Part shown: positions 1 through 5,573 of the stretch, one piece after another
Numbering within the stretch: the stretch's first letter is position 1
How the letters are laid out: each line of letters opens with the position of its first letter
Assembly: GCA_023386675.1 (NCBI GenBank)
Contig: JAEWJG010000274.1
Span: forward strand, 1 to 5,573
DNA from: Actinomycetes bacterium
GTDB taxonomy: Bacteria; Actinomycetota; Actinomycetes; Actinomycetales; Microbacteriaceae
Direction: 5' to 3'
DNA: 5,573 bases
Position numbers and translations under genes: made by a program
Notes under the pieces: model-generated
Database searches by the model: none
Told to the model about the DNA's origin: nothing
Seen by the model: only the letters and a program-made list of their open reading frames with translations

Positions 1-615
1 CCGGGCGGCCTCCGCGACGGCGTCCGCATCCGGCGCGGCGATCTCCGGCGCTGTCCGCGCCTCCAGCGCCGACGCGGGCAGGTCGGTCTCCTCCTCGAGC
101 AGGTCGAGCGGCACCTCGATGTACACCGGCCGCGGTCGGCCGGTCGCGAACAGCGCGAATGCGTCGTGGACGGCTTCGACCGCCTCCTCCGCGGACCGCA
201 CGCGGCGCCCCCACTCGACGATCGCCGATGCGGCGCCCAGCTGGTCCTTCGTCTCGTGCAGCGTGCCCGCGTCCGCGAACTCGTGCCCGCGCGCCGGCCC
301 GGGCGACAGCAGGATCATCGGCCGCGACTCGCAGTACGCCGTTCCCGCCGCAGAGAGGGCGTTCAGCAGCCCGGGGCCGCTGGTCGTGATCACGACGCCC
401 GGCAGGCCGGTCTGCAGCGACCATCCATCGGCCGCGTATCCCGCACCCTGCTCGTGGCGGGTGGTGACGGGATGCACGCCGAGCGCGGTCAGCGGCCGGT
501 AGAACTCGAGGTTGTGGGTGCCCGGGATGCCGAACACCGTGTCCACGCCGTAGCCGCGGAGCGTCTCGATGACCACCCAGCCGGTCGTGCGGCGGGTCTG
601 CGTCTCAGCGGGCAT
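1..615 (-). CDS. ThDP-dependent enzyme, acetolactate synthase/AruI-like (partial, C-terminus missing)
   Basis: These are the first 205 codons of a thiamine-diphosphate enzyme; the rest lies beyond the left window edge. What is visible is the N-terminal PYR (TPP_enzyme_N) domain. It has a GIPGTHNLEFY motif at about residues 29-39, TRHEQGAGYAADG at 52-64 containing the Glu (E55) that activates the cofactor in this superfamily, a TTSGPGLLNAL segment at 78-87, and the domain-closing GRPRPVYIEVPLDLL at 159-173. The RHEQGAG and GTLHE (117-121) stretches recall AruI, which decarboxylates 2-ketoarginine to 4-guanidinobutanal. That likeness is from memory of the family and does not fix the substrate; acetolactate synthase, benzoylformate decarboxylase and oxalyl-CoA decarboxylase relatives share the fold. 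The ATG start overlaps the end of the upstream amidohydrolase gene by 11 nt, and AGAGG (626-630) lies 10 nt before it, so translation is probably coupled. It is probably a soluble cytoplasmic enzyme using a 2-oxo acid. Confidence 0.9.
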   Translation of the reverse strand, partial: MPAETQTRRTTGWVVIETLRGYGVDTVFGIPGTHNLEFYRPLTALGVHPVTTRHEQGAGYAADGWSLQTGLPGVVITTSGPGLLNALSAAGTAYCESRPMILLSPGPARGHEFADAGTLHETKDQLGAASAIVEWGRRVRSAEEAVEAVHDAFALFATGRPRPVYIEVPLDLLEEETDLPASALEARTAPEIAAPDADAVAEAAR

Positions 616-2278
616 CGGCGCGGAACCTCTCGCTGCCGTCCACCCAGGTCGCCAGGACCGGGATGTCCGCGATGGCGTCGCCGTCGACCGCGAGCGGATT
701 CTCGCCCAGCACGACGAAGTCGGCGCGCTTGCCCGCGACGAGCGAGCCGAGCTCGTTCTCCCGGCCGAGCGAGACGGCGCCCTCGAGGGTGTGACCGCGC
801 AGCGCCTCCTCGGCGCTGATGCGCAGCGAATCAGGGCCCAGCTTGTGCCCGCGGCGCGTGACCCGCGTCACCGCCGCCTGGATGGCCTCCAGCGGTCGCG
901 GCTCGGCGACGGGCGCGTCCGAGGAGATCGTCACGGGCACGCCCGTCTCGACGAACTCGCCCAGCGGGTTGAAACGCTCGCCCGGCGTCCCGATCGCCTG
1001 CTCGACGCCCTCGCCCCAGTTGTAGTAGTGCTGGGTCTGGTTCACCGGGCGGATGCCGAGCCGCGCCATCCGCCGGATGTCCTCCGGCGACGGCAGGCCG
1101 CAGTGCTCGATGCGGTGCCGGGCGTCCGGGTCCGGGCGCTCGGCCAGCACCTGCTCCACCGCATCCACCACCATCGCGATCGCGGTCGGCGACTGCGCGT
1201 GGGTGGCCGTCTGCAGGCCGGCGGCGTGCGCCTTGGCGACCAGCCCGGCGTACTCCGCGGGCTCGTGGTAGAGCTGCCCGCGGCGGCAGGGGTCGCCGAC
1301 GTAGCCCTCGGGGAAGTAGGCGGTCCAGCCGCCGAGCGTGCCGTCGGCGTACAGCTTGATGCCGGCGACCGACAGGAACGCGTTGCCGAACGGGCCGGTC
1401 AGGCCGAGGTCGAGCACCTGGTCGAGCAGGTGGGAGAGGAAGTACAGCGAGACCCGGACGTTCAGCTCGCCGCGGTCGGCCATCGCGAGGTATGCCGCGA
1501 GCTCGCGCTTCGACACCTGCGCGTCCCCGAGGGCAGTCACTCCCGCCGACAGGAACTCGCGCTGGGCGATGTCCAGCTGCCGCTGGTGCTCCGCCGGCTC
1601 GTCGCCGAGGTGGAAGTTCGGACCGTGGTGGCCGATCTTGACGCCGTGCAGGCCGGTGAGGACGTTGCACGCCGCGTCGGACAGCTCACCCGTGAGCTCG
1701 CCGTCGGCATCCCGGAAGAACTCACCGCCCTCCGGGTTCGGGGTGTCGCGGGTGATGCCGTACTTGTCGAGCGTGAACGTGTTGACGACGCCGCCGTGGC
1801 CGGAGGCGTTCATGACGTACACCTCGCGGTCGGTCGCGATCTCATCCAGCTCGTGACGGGTGGGATGGCGCCGCTCGGCCAGGTTGCGCTGCTCGTAGCC
1901 GTAGCCGCGCAGCGGGACGCCCGCCGGCAGCCGGGTGCCGCCCTCGCGCATCAACGCGACGATCTCGGGGATGGAACCGGCCTTCTCCGGGCTGACGTCC
2001 ACCCAGGTGAGCAGCTGCCCGAACATGAGCGGATGCGCGTGCGCGTCGATGAAGCCGGGGACGATCGTGGCTCCCGGGAAGTCGGCGCGGACCGGGTCGA
2101 GACCCGCCCGGCGCGCCGCCTCCTCCACCTGGCCGATCGTGCCGACGGCGAGGATGCGTCCCCCCGCCGTCAGCATCGCCTCTGCCCGCGGGGCGTCCTC
2201 GTCGACGGTCAGGATGACATCCGCCGTGACGAGGGTGGGTGCCGAGTCGCGGGCGTCGTAGGTGGCCAGGTGTCGCAT
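605..2278 (-). CDS. Amidohydrolase, YtcJ-like (Amidohydro_3 family)
   Basis: This complete 557-residue metal-dependent hydrolase is of usual length for YtcJ-type proteins, which include N-substituted formamide deformylase and other C-N bond hydrolases. The N-terminal beta-sandwich part (about 14-75) leads to VPGFIDAHAHP (73-83), whose H80 and H82 are the HxH metal ligands. Further landmarks are NASGHGGVVN (157-166) near the active site, IKLYADGTLGG (307-317) with the conserved Lys and Asp-Gly, ATHAQ (358-362) with H360, RIEHCG (389-394) with H392, and SSDAPV (452-457) with D454. The C-terminal GSLVAGKRADFVVL (511-524) is the usual closing signature. H360 is followed by AQSP where many relatives have AIGD. 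There is no signal peptide, so it should be cytoplasmic. ATG starts 3 nt after the transporter stop, and its ribosome site lies inside the transporter's last codons. The substrate is unknown; an amide, N-formyl or N-acyl compound, or a cyclic one, is plausible. Confidence 0.93.
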   Translation of the reverse strand: MRHLATYDARDSAPTLVTADVILTVDEDAPRAEAMLTAGGRILAVGTIGQVEEAARRAGLDPVRADFPGATIVPGFIDAHAHPLMFGQLLTWVDVSPEKAGSIPEIVALMREGGTRLPAGVPLRGYGYEQRNLAERRHPTRHELDEIATDREVYVMNASGHGGVVNTFTLDKYGITRDTPNPEGGEFFRDADGELTGELSDAACNVLTGLHGVKIGHHGPNFHLGDEPAEHQRQLDIAQREFLSAGVTALGDAQVSKRELAAYLAMADRGELNVRVSLYFLSHLLDQVLDLGLTGPFGNAFLSVAGIKLYADGTLGGWTAYFPEGYVGDPCRRGQLYHEPAEYAGLVAKAHAAGLQTATHAQSPTAIAMVVDAVEQVLAERPDPDARHRIEHCGLPSPEDIRRMARLGIRPVNQTQHYYNWGEGVEQAIGTPGERFNPLGEFVETGVPVTISSDAPVAEPRPLEAIQAAVTRVTRRGHKLGPDSLRISAEEALRGHTLEGAVSLGRENELGSLVAGKRADFVVLGENPLAVDGDAIADIPVLATWVDGSERFRADAR

Positions 2279-2281
2279 GGG

Positions 2282-3628
2282 TCAGATCCTCGTCGTCTTG
2301 ATGGCGGTCGTGTCCAGGCGCGGGTTGAACGAACCCGTTACCGGCGCGTTGTCGGAGTGCTGCGGGGCGAACCAGGTCCCCACCACGGCGATCACGGCGA
2401 GGCCGCCGAAGAACCAGATCGCCGACCAGAAGCTGCCGGTGGCCGCGATGAGCGCCGTCGCGATCGCGGGCGAGAGACCGCCCCAGACCGCCGCGCCGAT
2501 CCCGTAGGACAGCGACATCGAGGTGTACCGCGCCTGCGGCCGGAACATCTGCGTCATCACCGTGGACAGCGGAGCCCACGCGCCGCTGAGCGTGACGCGG
2601 ATGACGCTCACGAACACGTAGATGAGGAACACCTGGTGGTTCTGGATGACCAGCACCAGCGGGATGACGGCCACGAACGAGAGCACCGAGCCGAGGATGA
2701 TGATCCGCTTGCCGCCCCACTTGTCGCCGAGCATCGCCAGCGGCAGGGTGACCAGCGCCTCGATGAACGATGCGATCGTCATGGCGCCGAGGATCACGCC
2801 CGCGTCGAGGCCGACCTCCGGGCTCGTCGCGAAGTTCTGCACGAAGGTCGTGGCGATCACGTAGCCGCCGGACGACATCGCGATGATGCAGAAGCCGAGC
2901 AGGATGGGCAGCCAGTTGTTGCGCAGCGCGAACAGGATGGGCGTCGACTGGGTGTGGCCCTCGATCTTCTCCTCGAAGACCGGGGTCTCCTCGACGCGGT
3001 ACCTCACCCAGATGCCGACGCCGATCAGCACGATGCTGAACAGGAACGGGATTCGCCATCCCCAGGTGAGCAGCACGTCGTCGCCCATGGACGCCAGGAT
3101 CCAGAACGCGCCAGACGCCAGCAGTGCGCCGAGCGGGTTGCCCAGCTGCGTGAAGCCGCCGTAGAAGGTCTTGTACTTCGCCGGCGCGCTCTCGACCGAC
3201 ATCAGGCTCGCGCCGCCCCACTCGCCGCCGACGGCGAGGCCCTGGGCGATGCGGAGGAGGATGAGCAGGATGGGCGCGGCGATGCCGATGGCGGCGTAGC
3301 CGGGCAGGCAGCCGACCAGCACCGTCGCGATGCCCATGATGAAGAGGGTGAGGGTCAGTGCGCGCTTGCGGCCCAGCTTGTCGCCGATGTGGCCGAAGAT
3401 GATGCCGCCCAGCGGTCGCATGAAGTAGGCGACGGCGTAGGTGCCGAACGATGCGATCGTGCCGAGCGCGTGGTCGACCTCGGGGAAGAACACCTGGGGG
3501 AAGACGATGGCCGCGGCCGTCGCGTAGACGTAGAAGTCGTACCACTCGATGGTCGTGCCGACCACGGCGGCGAGACCGGCCCTCAACGCGCGGGCGTGCC
3601 CCACGGGTTGCGTCGCTGAAACAGACAC
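2282..3628 (-). CDS. MFS transporter, metabolite:H+ symporter (MHS) family
   Basis: This 448-residue inner-membrane protein has about 12 hydrophobic segments and fits the MHS branch of the major facilitator superfamily (ShiA, ProP, KgtP and citrate/dicarboxylate carriers). Family marks are IEWYDFYVYA (27-36) in helix 1, RPLGGIIFGHIGDKLGRKRA (71-90) as the loop 2-3 motif, RIAQGLAVGGEWGGA (126-140), RVEETPVFEE (211-220) after helix 6, and the half-repeat loop motif GDKWGGKR (301-308). Members couple uptake of organic acids, amino acids or betaines to proton entry. It is the first gene of the operon and likely brings in the substrate for the two downstream enzymes. The start is GTG within a TG-repeat, 6 nt after a strong AAGGAG. 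The C-terminal tail of about 30 residues is hydrophilic and ends a few bases before the amidohydrolase start. The substrate cannot be assigned from sequence alone. Confidence 0.95.
   Translation of the reverse strand: MSVSATQPVGHARALRAGLAAVVGTTIEWYDFYVYATAAAIVFPQVFFPEVDHALGTIASFGTYAVAYFMRPLGGIIFGHIGDKLGRKRALTLTLFIMGIATVLVGCLPGYAAIGIAAPILLILLRIAQGLAVGGEWGGASLMSVESAPAKYKTFYGGFTQLGNPLGALLASGAFWILASMGDDVLLTWGWRIPFLFSIVLIGVGIWVRYRVEETPVFEEKIEGHTQSTPILFALRNNWLPILLGFCIIAMSSGGYVIATTFVQNFATSPEVGLDAGVILGAMTIASFIEALVTLPLAMLGDKWGGKRIIILGSVLSFVAVIPLVLVIQNHQVFLIYVFVSVIRVTLSGAWAPLSTVMTQMFRPQARYTSMSLSYGIGAAVWGGLSPAIATALIAATGSFWSAIWFFGGLAVIAVVGTWFAPQHSDNAPVTGSFNPRLDTTAIKTTRI
2287..2291 (-). promoter_or_regulatory. 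Ribosome binding site of the amidohydrolase, inside the transporter 3' end
   Basis: GAGGA on the minus strand lies 8 nt before the ATG at 2278 and within the last codons of the transporter gene. This supports both the chosen start and translational coupling of the two genes. Confidence 0.65.
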
Positions 3629-3634
3629 ACACAG

Positions 3635-3640
3635 CTCCTT
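3635..3640 (-). promoter_or_regulatory. Ribosome binding site fixing the GTG start of the transporter
   Basis: AAGGAG on the minus strand lies 6 nt before the GTG at 3628. Three GTG triplets occur in a row in the TG repeat that follows; only the last one is in the transporter frame and it also has the best spacing, which decides the start. Confidence 0.8.
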
Positions 3641-3669
3641 TGCTCGTATTGTCGTGAAGTTCGAGGTGC

Positions 3670-3698
3670 AGTCTCACGCCCTCGGGCGCACGGCGCAA
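3670..3698 (-). promoter_or_regulatory. Candidate promoter of the transporter-amidohydrolase-ThDP operon
   Basis: On the minus strand, TTGCGC (3698-3693) is followed after exactly 17 nt by GAGACT (3675-3670), a pairing that fits actinobacterial housekeeping sigma sites. Transcription would begin near 3663 and give a leader of about 35 nt before the GTG of the transporter gene. The -10 departs from TATAAT at positions 1, 3 and 5, so the call is tentative and a weak or activator-dependent promoter is possible. Confidence 0.5.
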
Positions 3699-3701
3699 GC
3701 G

Positions 3702-3720
3702 CACTTCGGCGTCGGAAGTG
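3702..3720. promoter_or_regulatory. Inverted repeat, possible operator for the transporter operon
   Basis: CACTTC and GAAGTG form perfect 6-bp arms around a 7-nt centre (CACTTC-N7-GAAGTG). The element ends 3 bp upstream of the putative -35 of the operon, centred near -48 from the predicted start. A 19-bp size and this location suit an AsnC/Lrp-type site, either activating or repressing. Binding by the adjacent regulator is inferred from proximity. Confidence 0.4.
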
Positions 3721-3762
3721 GGGTGGTGCCGCCGTTCCGTTGCCGAAAGCCCGCGGAAACAG

Positions 3763-3804
3763 CGCGGATCGTCGTCAGCCCGAGTTTCCCGCCGACGATC
3801 TGCG
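3763..3804. promoter_or_regulatory. Long inverted repeat upstream of the regulator, possible autoregulatory site
   Basis: CGCGGATCGTCG (3763-3774) and CGACGATCTGCG (3793-3804) are inverted copies matching at 11 of 12 positions, with an inner perfect 8-bp core GATCGTCG/CGACGATC and an 18-nt spacer. The arm centres are 30 bp apart, about three helical turns, so both would face the same side of the DNA. The repeat covers about -35 to -76 of the predicted regulator start, a natural place for autoregulation. An RNA hairpin is unlikely to matter because the repeat is upstream of the predicted transcript. Confidence 0.4.
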
Positions 3805-3826
3805 GCCCGACATCCGCGTTTCCGGG

Positions 3827-3839
3827 TATTCTGCCGATG
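3827..3839 (+). promoter_or_regulatory. Candidate leaderless promoter (-10) of the regulator gene
   Basis: TATTCT (3827-3832) followed by six bases puts the expected transcription start on G3839, the first base of the GTG start codon. This geometry is typical of leaderless actinobacterial genes, and no Shine-Dalgarno sequence is seen upstream. No convincing -35 hexamer is visible at the right distance, which is common for such promoters. Confidence 0.55.
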
Positions 3840-4774
3840 TGCCCATCCGCCACGACCGAAGCACCCCCGAGCGCGACGACGCGCTCGACACCAGCCTGGT
3901 GCGCGCGCTGCAGGCCGACGGCCGGGCGAGCATCCACGAGCTGGCGCGCGCGGTCGGCGCGTCGCGCGACGTCGTCTCGCGGCGGCTGAGCACGCTCGTC
4001 GGCCGCGACGGGTTGCGCGTCGTGGCCGCGCTCGACCCCGGATTCGCGGGGCTCAACGTCCTCATCCACGGGCTGGTCGAGGTCGACGGGCCTGCGCGTC
4101 CGGTCGCGCAGCGCATCGCCGAGCTGCCGGACACGGTGTTCGTCTCACTCGTGGCGGGAGCGTCGTCGCTCGTCTTCGAATCACGCCACGGGGATGCGGA
4201 CGAGCTCTCGGCCACGCTGACCGCCATCCGGGAGATCGCCGGGGTGCGCCGGGTGCGGGTGACCACGTACGACGCGCTGCTGAAGGAGTTCATCACCGCG
4301 GCCTCCGTCACCGACGTCCGGCTCGACCGGCTCGACCACGACCTGATCGCCATCCTGCAGGACGACGGCCGCGCCAGCTACCGCGCTCTCGCCGACGCGG
4401 TGCGGCTCTCGCCGTCCTCCACCCGGGCCCGCGTCCGCCGCCTGCTCGACGCCGGCGTCATCCGCATCGCGGCCATCGACGCGGGCGGACTCTCCCGCAA
4501 CCGCGTGGCCGTCGGCGTCGGCATCTCGCTGCGCGGCGCCCCCGAACCGGTGCATCGCTACCTCGTCGACAAGACGGCGGTCGACCTCGCCGCCGCCGCG
4601 CACGGCGCCTACGACGTGATCGCGACGATCGTCGGCACGGCGACCGCGGGCGTCCTGGCCGTGATCGAGGAGCTGCGCGGGCTGCCAGAGGTCGGCTCGC
4701 TCGAGACCTGGGCGCACCTCGACATCATCAAGGAGGACTACACGCGCACGCTCGGTCGCATCGTCCGGCCGTAG
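3839..4774 (+). CDS. Lrp/AsnC-family regulator with two tandem HTH-ligand units
   Basis: This 311-residue DNA-binding regulator is about twice the usual Lrp/AsnC length of about 150 residues because the module occurs twice. Unit 1 has a winged HTH at about 14-62 (LDTSLVRALQADGRASIHELARAVGASRDVVSRRLSTL), then a RAM-like ligand/oligomer region to about 150. Unit 2 has a second HTH at about 161-212 (LDRLDHDLIAILQDDGRASYRALADAVRLSPSSTRARVRRLLDAG), then a second RAM-like region to the end (GISLRG to WAHLDIIKEDYTRTL). Both HTHs match the AsnC pattern LD..L...LQ.DGRAS...LA.AV..S...V..R...L. The reading frame is open back to a TTG at 3740, but I chose GTG 3839. No ribosome site precedes TTG 3740, the extra 33 residues are non-domain sequence, and a -10-like TATTCT lies exactly 6 nt before the GTG, fitting a leaderless transcript. 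It is divergent from the transporter operon and probably regulates it in response to an amino-acid-like ligand. Confidence 0.9.
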   Translation: MPIRHDRSTPERDDALDTSLVRALQADGRASIHELARAVGASRDVVSRRLSTLVGRDGLRVVAALDPGFAGLNVLIHGLVEVDGPARPVAQRIAELPDTVFVSLVAGASSLVFESRHGDADELSATLTAIREIAGVRRVRVTTYDALLKEFITAASVTDVRLDRLDHDLIAILQDDGRASYRALADAVRLSPSSTRARVRRLLDAGVIRIAAIDAGGLSRNRVAVGVGISLRGAPEPVHRYLVDKTAVDLAAAAHGAYDVIATIVGTATAGVLAVIEELRGLPEVGSLETWAHLDIIKEDYTRTLGRIVRP

Positions 4775-4784
4775 CCGGGAGCGA

Positions 4785-5498
4785 TCAGTCCAGGTCCTCG
4801 GCGGTGTCCAGGATCTTCGTGATGCGCACCGCGTAGTCCTGGTCGACGACCACGATCTCGCCGTGTGCGATGAGGCGGCCGTTGAGGAGCACATCCGCGG
4901 GCGACCCGGCGGAGCGGTCCAGCTCGATGACCGCGCCCGGCTCCATCGCGAGCACGTCGCGGACCGCCATGCGGGTCCGGCCGATCTCGACCGTGAGCGC
5001 CATCTCGACGTTGCTGATGCGCGCCAGCTTGCCGCCCAGTGCGCCGCCGGAGCGCTCCGCGACGGCGGCGCGACCGCGGACGGCGAACCAGCCCGCGACA
5101 CCGGCCGGGCCGGAGAGCGCGAAGACCGTGGTCGCCGGGTCTGCGAACAGTGCCGCGGCATCCTGGACGCGCGCGTCGTCCAGCACACCGGCGCCGAGCG
5201 TGTCGCTGGCCGCCTCGAGGGCAGGCTGCAGCACATCCTGCAGCGCCACGACCGGCGAGCCGTCGGCTCCCTCGTCGACGAGGTGCGGCGCCTCGACCAG
5301 CACCACGGCGAGGTCCGCCGAGACGGCCCCGACGAAGGTCGCGACGACCGCCTGCACACCCACGGGCACGTCCGCCCCCTGCGCGATGAGCGGGGTGAGC
5401 GGCGCGCCGGTCGGCAGCACGCGGGAGAGAGCGTCGGCGGCGGCCTGCGCCTGGCCGAGGGAGAGCCCGGAGGCGGTGGCGATGCTGGTCATGCTCAT
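4785..5498 (-). CDS. fliN: Flagellar motor switch protein FliN
   Basis: This 237-residue protein carries a clear C-terminal SpoA/FliN domain at about 160-230. NVEMALTVEIGRTRMAVRDVL is followed by PGAVIELDRSAGSPADVLLNGRLIAHGEIVVVDQDYAVRITKIL, the classic FliN core with the NGxLIAxGEVVVVD stretch. FliN forms part of the cytoplasmic C-ring with FliM and FliG, sets rotation direction and helps dock the export apparatus. The N-terminal portion of about 155 residues is longer than in E. coli FliN (137 residues in all). It is alanine- and valine-rich and may correspond to a CheC/FliY-like segment, which I cannot confirm. ATG was chosen because AGAGGA (5506-5511) lies 7 nt upstream inside the end of the preceding gene; a second in-frame ATG at 5492 is less well spaced. 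The gene starts 3 nt after the upstream stop, so translation is probably coupled. It converges on the regulator gene with a 10-nt gap. Confidence 0.95.
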   Translation of the reverse strand: MSMTSIATASGLSLGQAQAAADALSRVLPTGAPLTPLIAQGADVPVGVQAVVATFVGAVSADLAVVLVEAPHLVDEGADGSPVVALQDVLQPALEAASDTLGAGVLDDARVQDAAALFADPATTVFALSGPAGVAGWFAVRGRAAVAERSGGALGGKLARISNVEMALTVEIGRTRMAVRDVLAMEPGAVIELDRSAGSPADVLLNGRLIAHGEIVVVDQDYAVRITKILDTAEDLD

Positions 5499-5501
5499 GG
5501 T

Positions 5502-5573
5502 TCAGTCCTCTGTGTCGATGATCACGCAGGCGAGACGGGAGCCGCTCGAGCCGAGGCCGGCCGAGGCGACGGT
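5502..5573 (-). CDS. fliM: Probable FliM C-terminus (partial)
   Basis: Only the last 23 codons and the TGA are visible, reading TVASAGLGSSGSRLACVIIDTED. Too little remains to show a domain. The assignment rests on position immediately upstream of fliN in the same direction, where fliM normally lies, and on the RLAC-VI ending, which resembles the final strand of actinobacterial FliM as I recall it. FliM is the switch protein that binds CheY-P and sits beside FliN in the C-ring. Any other flagellar gene in this position would be an alternative. Confidence 0.6.
   Translation of the reverse strand, partial: TVASAGLGSSGSRLACVIIDTED

Noticed and set aside
569..3619. A stop-free plus-strand frame of more than 1,000 codons running antisense through the amidohydrolase and transporter genes
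   Set aside because: It spans two well-recognised genes and their junction and encodes Arg/Asp/Val-rich low-complexity sequence with no domain. Long antisense frames are expected opposite GC-rich codons.
1842..3704. A 620-codon minus-strand frame overlapping the transporter and amidohydrolase
   Set aside because: It is an out-of-frame shadow rich in Arg, His and Pro, whereas the overlapping frame encodes a clear MHS transporter.
3674..4069. Minus-strand frame opposite the regulator and intergenic region
   Set aside because: No ribosome site or domain; it overlaps the promoter region and is antisense to the regulator's first HTH.
4765..4778. Short hairpin CCGGC-CGTA-GCCGG at the regulator stop codon as a terminator
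   Set aside because: Only a 5-bp stem, no downstream T-run on either strand, and such stems are frequent by chance at this GC content.
4181..5359. A 392-codon minus-strand frame running across the fliN gene and into the regulator
   Set aside because: Ser/Arg-rich shadow sequence crossing a convergent gene boundary; FliN and AsnC domains in the other frames explain the region.

Overview
The window is GC-rich DNA with many GTG starts and tightly packed genes. A flagellar fliM-fliN pair sits beside an MHS-type transporter and an AsnC-type regulator. This fits a motile high-GC actinobacterium, perhaps a member of the Microbacteriaceae, but that placement is inferred from gene style and not from any marker gene.

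Layout. Positions 1-3628 hold a three-gene block on the minus strand, transcribed in the order transporter, amidohydrolase, thiamine-diphosphate (ThDP) enzyme. The first is an MHS-family proton symporter (2282-3628), the second a YtcJ/Amidohydro_3-type hydrolase (605-2278), and the third an acetolactate-synthase-like ThDP enzyme cut off by the window edge (1-615). The genes are separated by 3 nt and then overlap by 11 nt, so they are almost certainly one operon. Positions 3629-3838 are a divergent intergenic region with a candidate promoter for the operon, a leaderless-type promoter for the regulator and two inverted repeats. Positions 3839-4774 on the plus strand encode a regulator with two AsnC/Lrp units in tandem. 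After a gap of only 10 nt come the convergent fliN (4785-5498, minus) and the last 23 codons of a gene that is probably fliM (5502-5573, minus).

How it may work. The regulator probably senses a small molecule, by family precedent an amino acid or related compound, and controls the divergent operon. The symporter would import an organic acid or amino-acid-like substrate. The amidohydrolase would cleave a C-N bond, and the ThDP enzyme would act on a 2-oxo acid. The N-terminal part of the ThDP enzyme resembles AruI (2-ketoarginine decarboxylase) as I remember that family. The substrate cannot be read from the sequence.

The main points of interest are the uncharacterised uptake-and-degradation operon with its tandem-domain regulator, the two inverted repeats in the shared control region, and the position of this cassette directly after fliN, where fliO/fliP would often be found. 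I see no RNA genes, insertion sequences, CRISPR arrays or obvious defence system.
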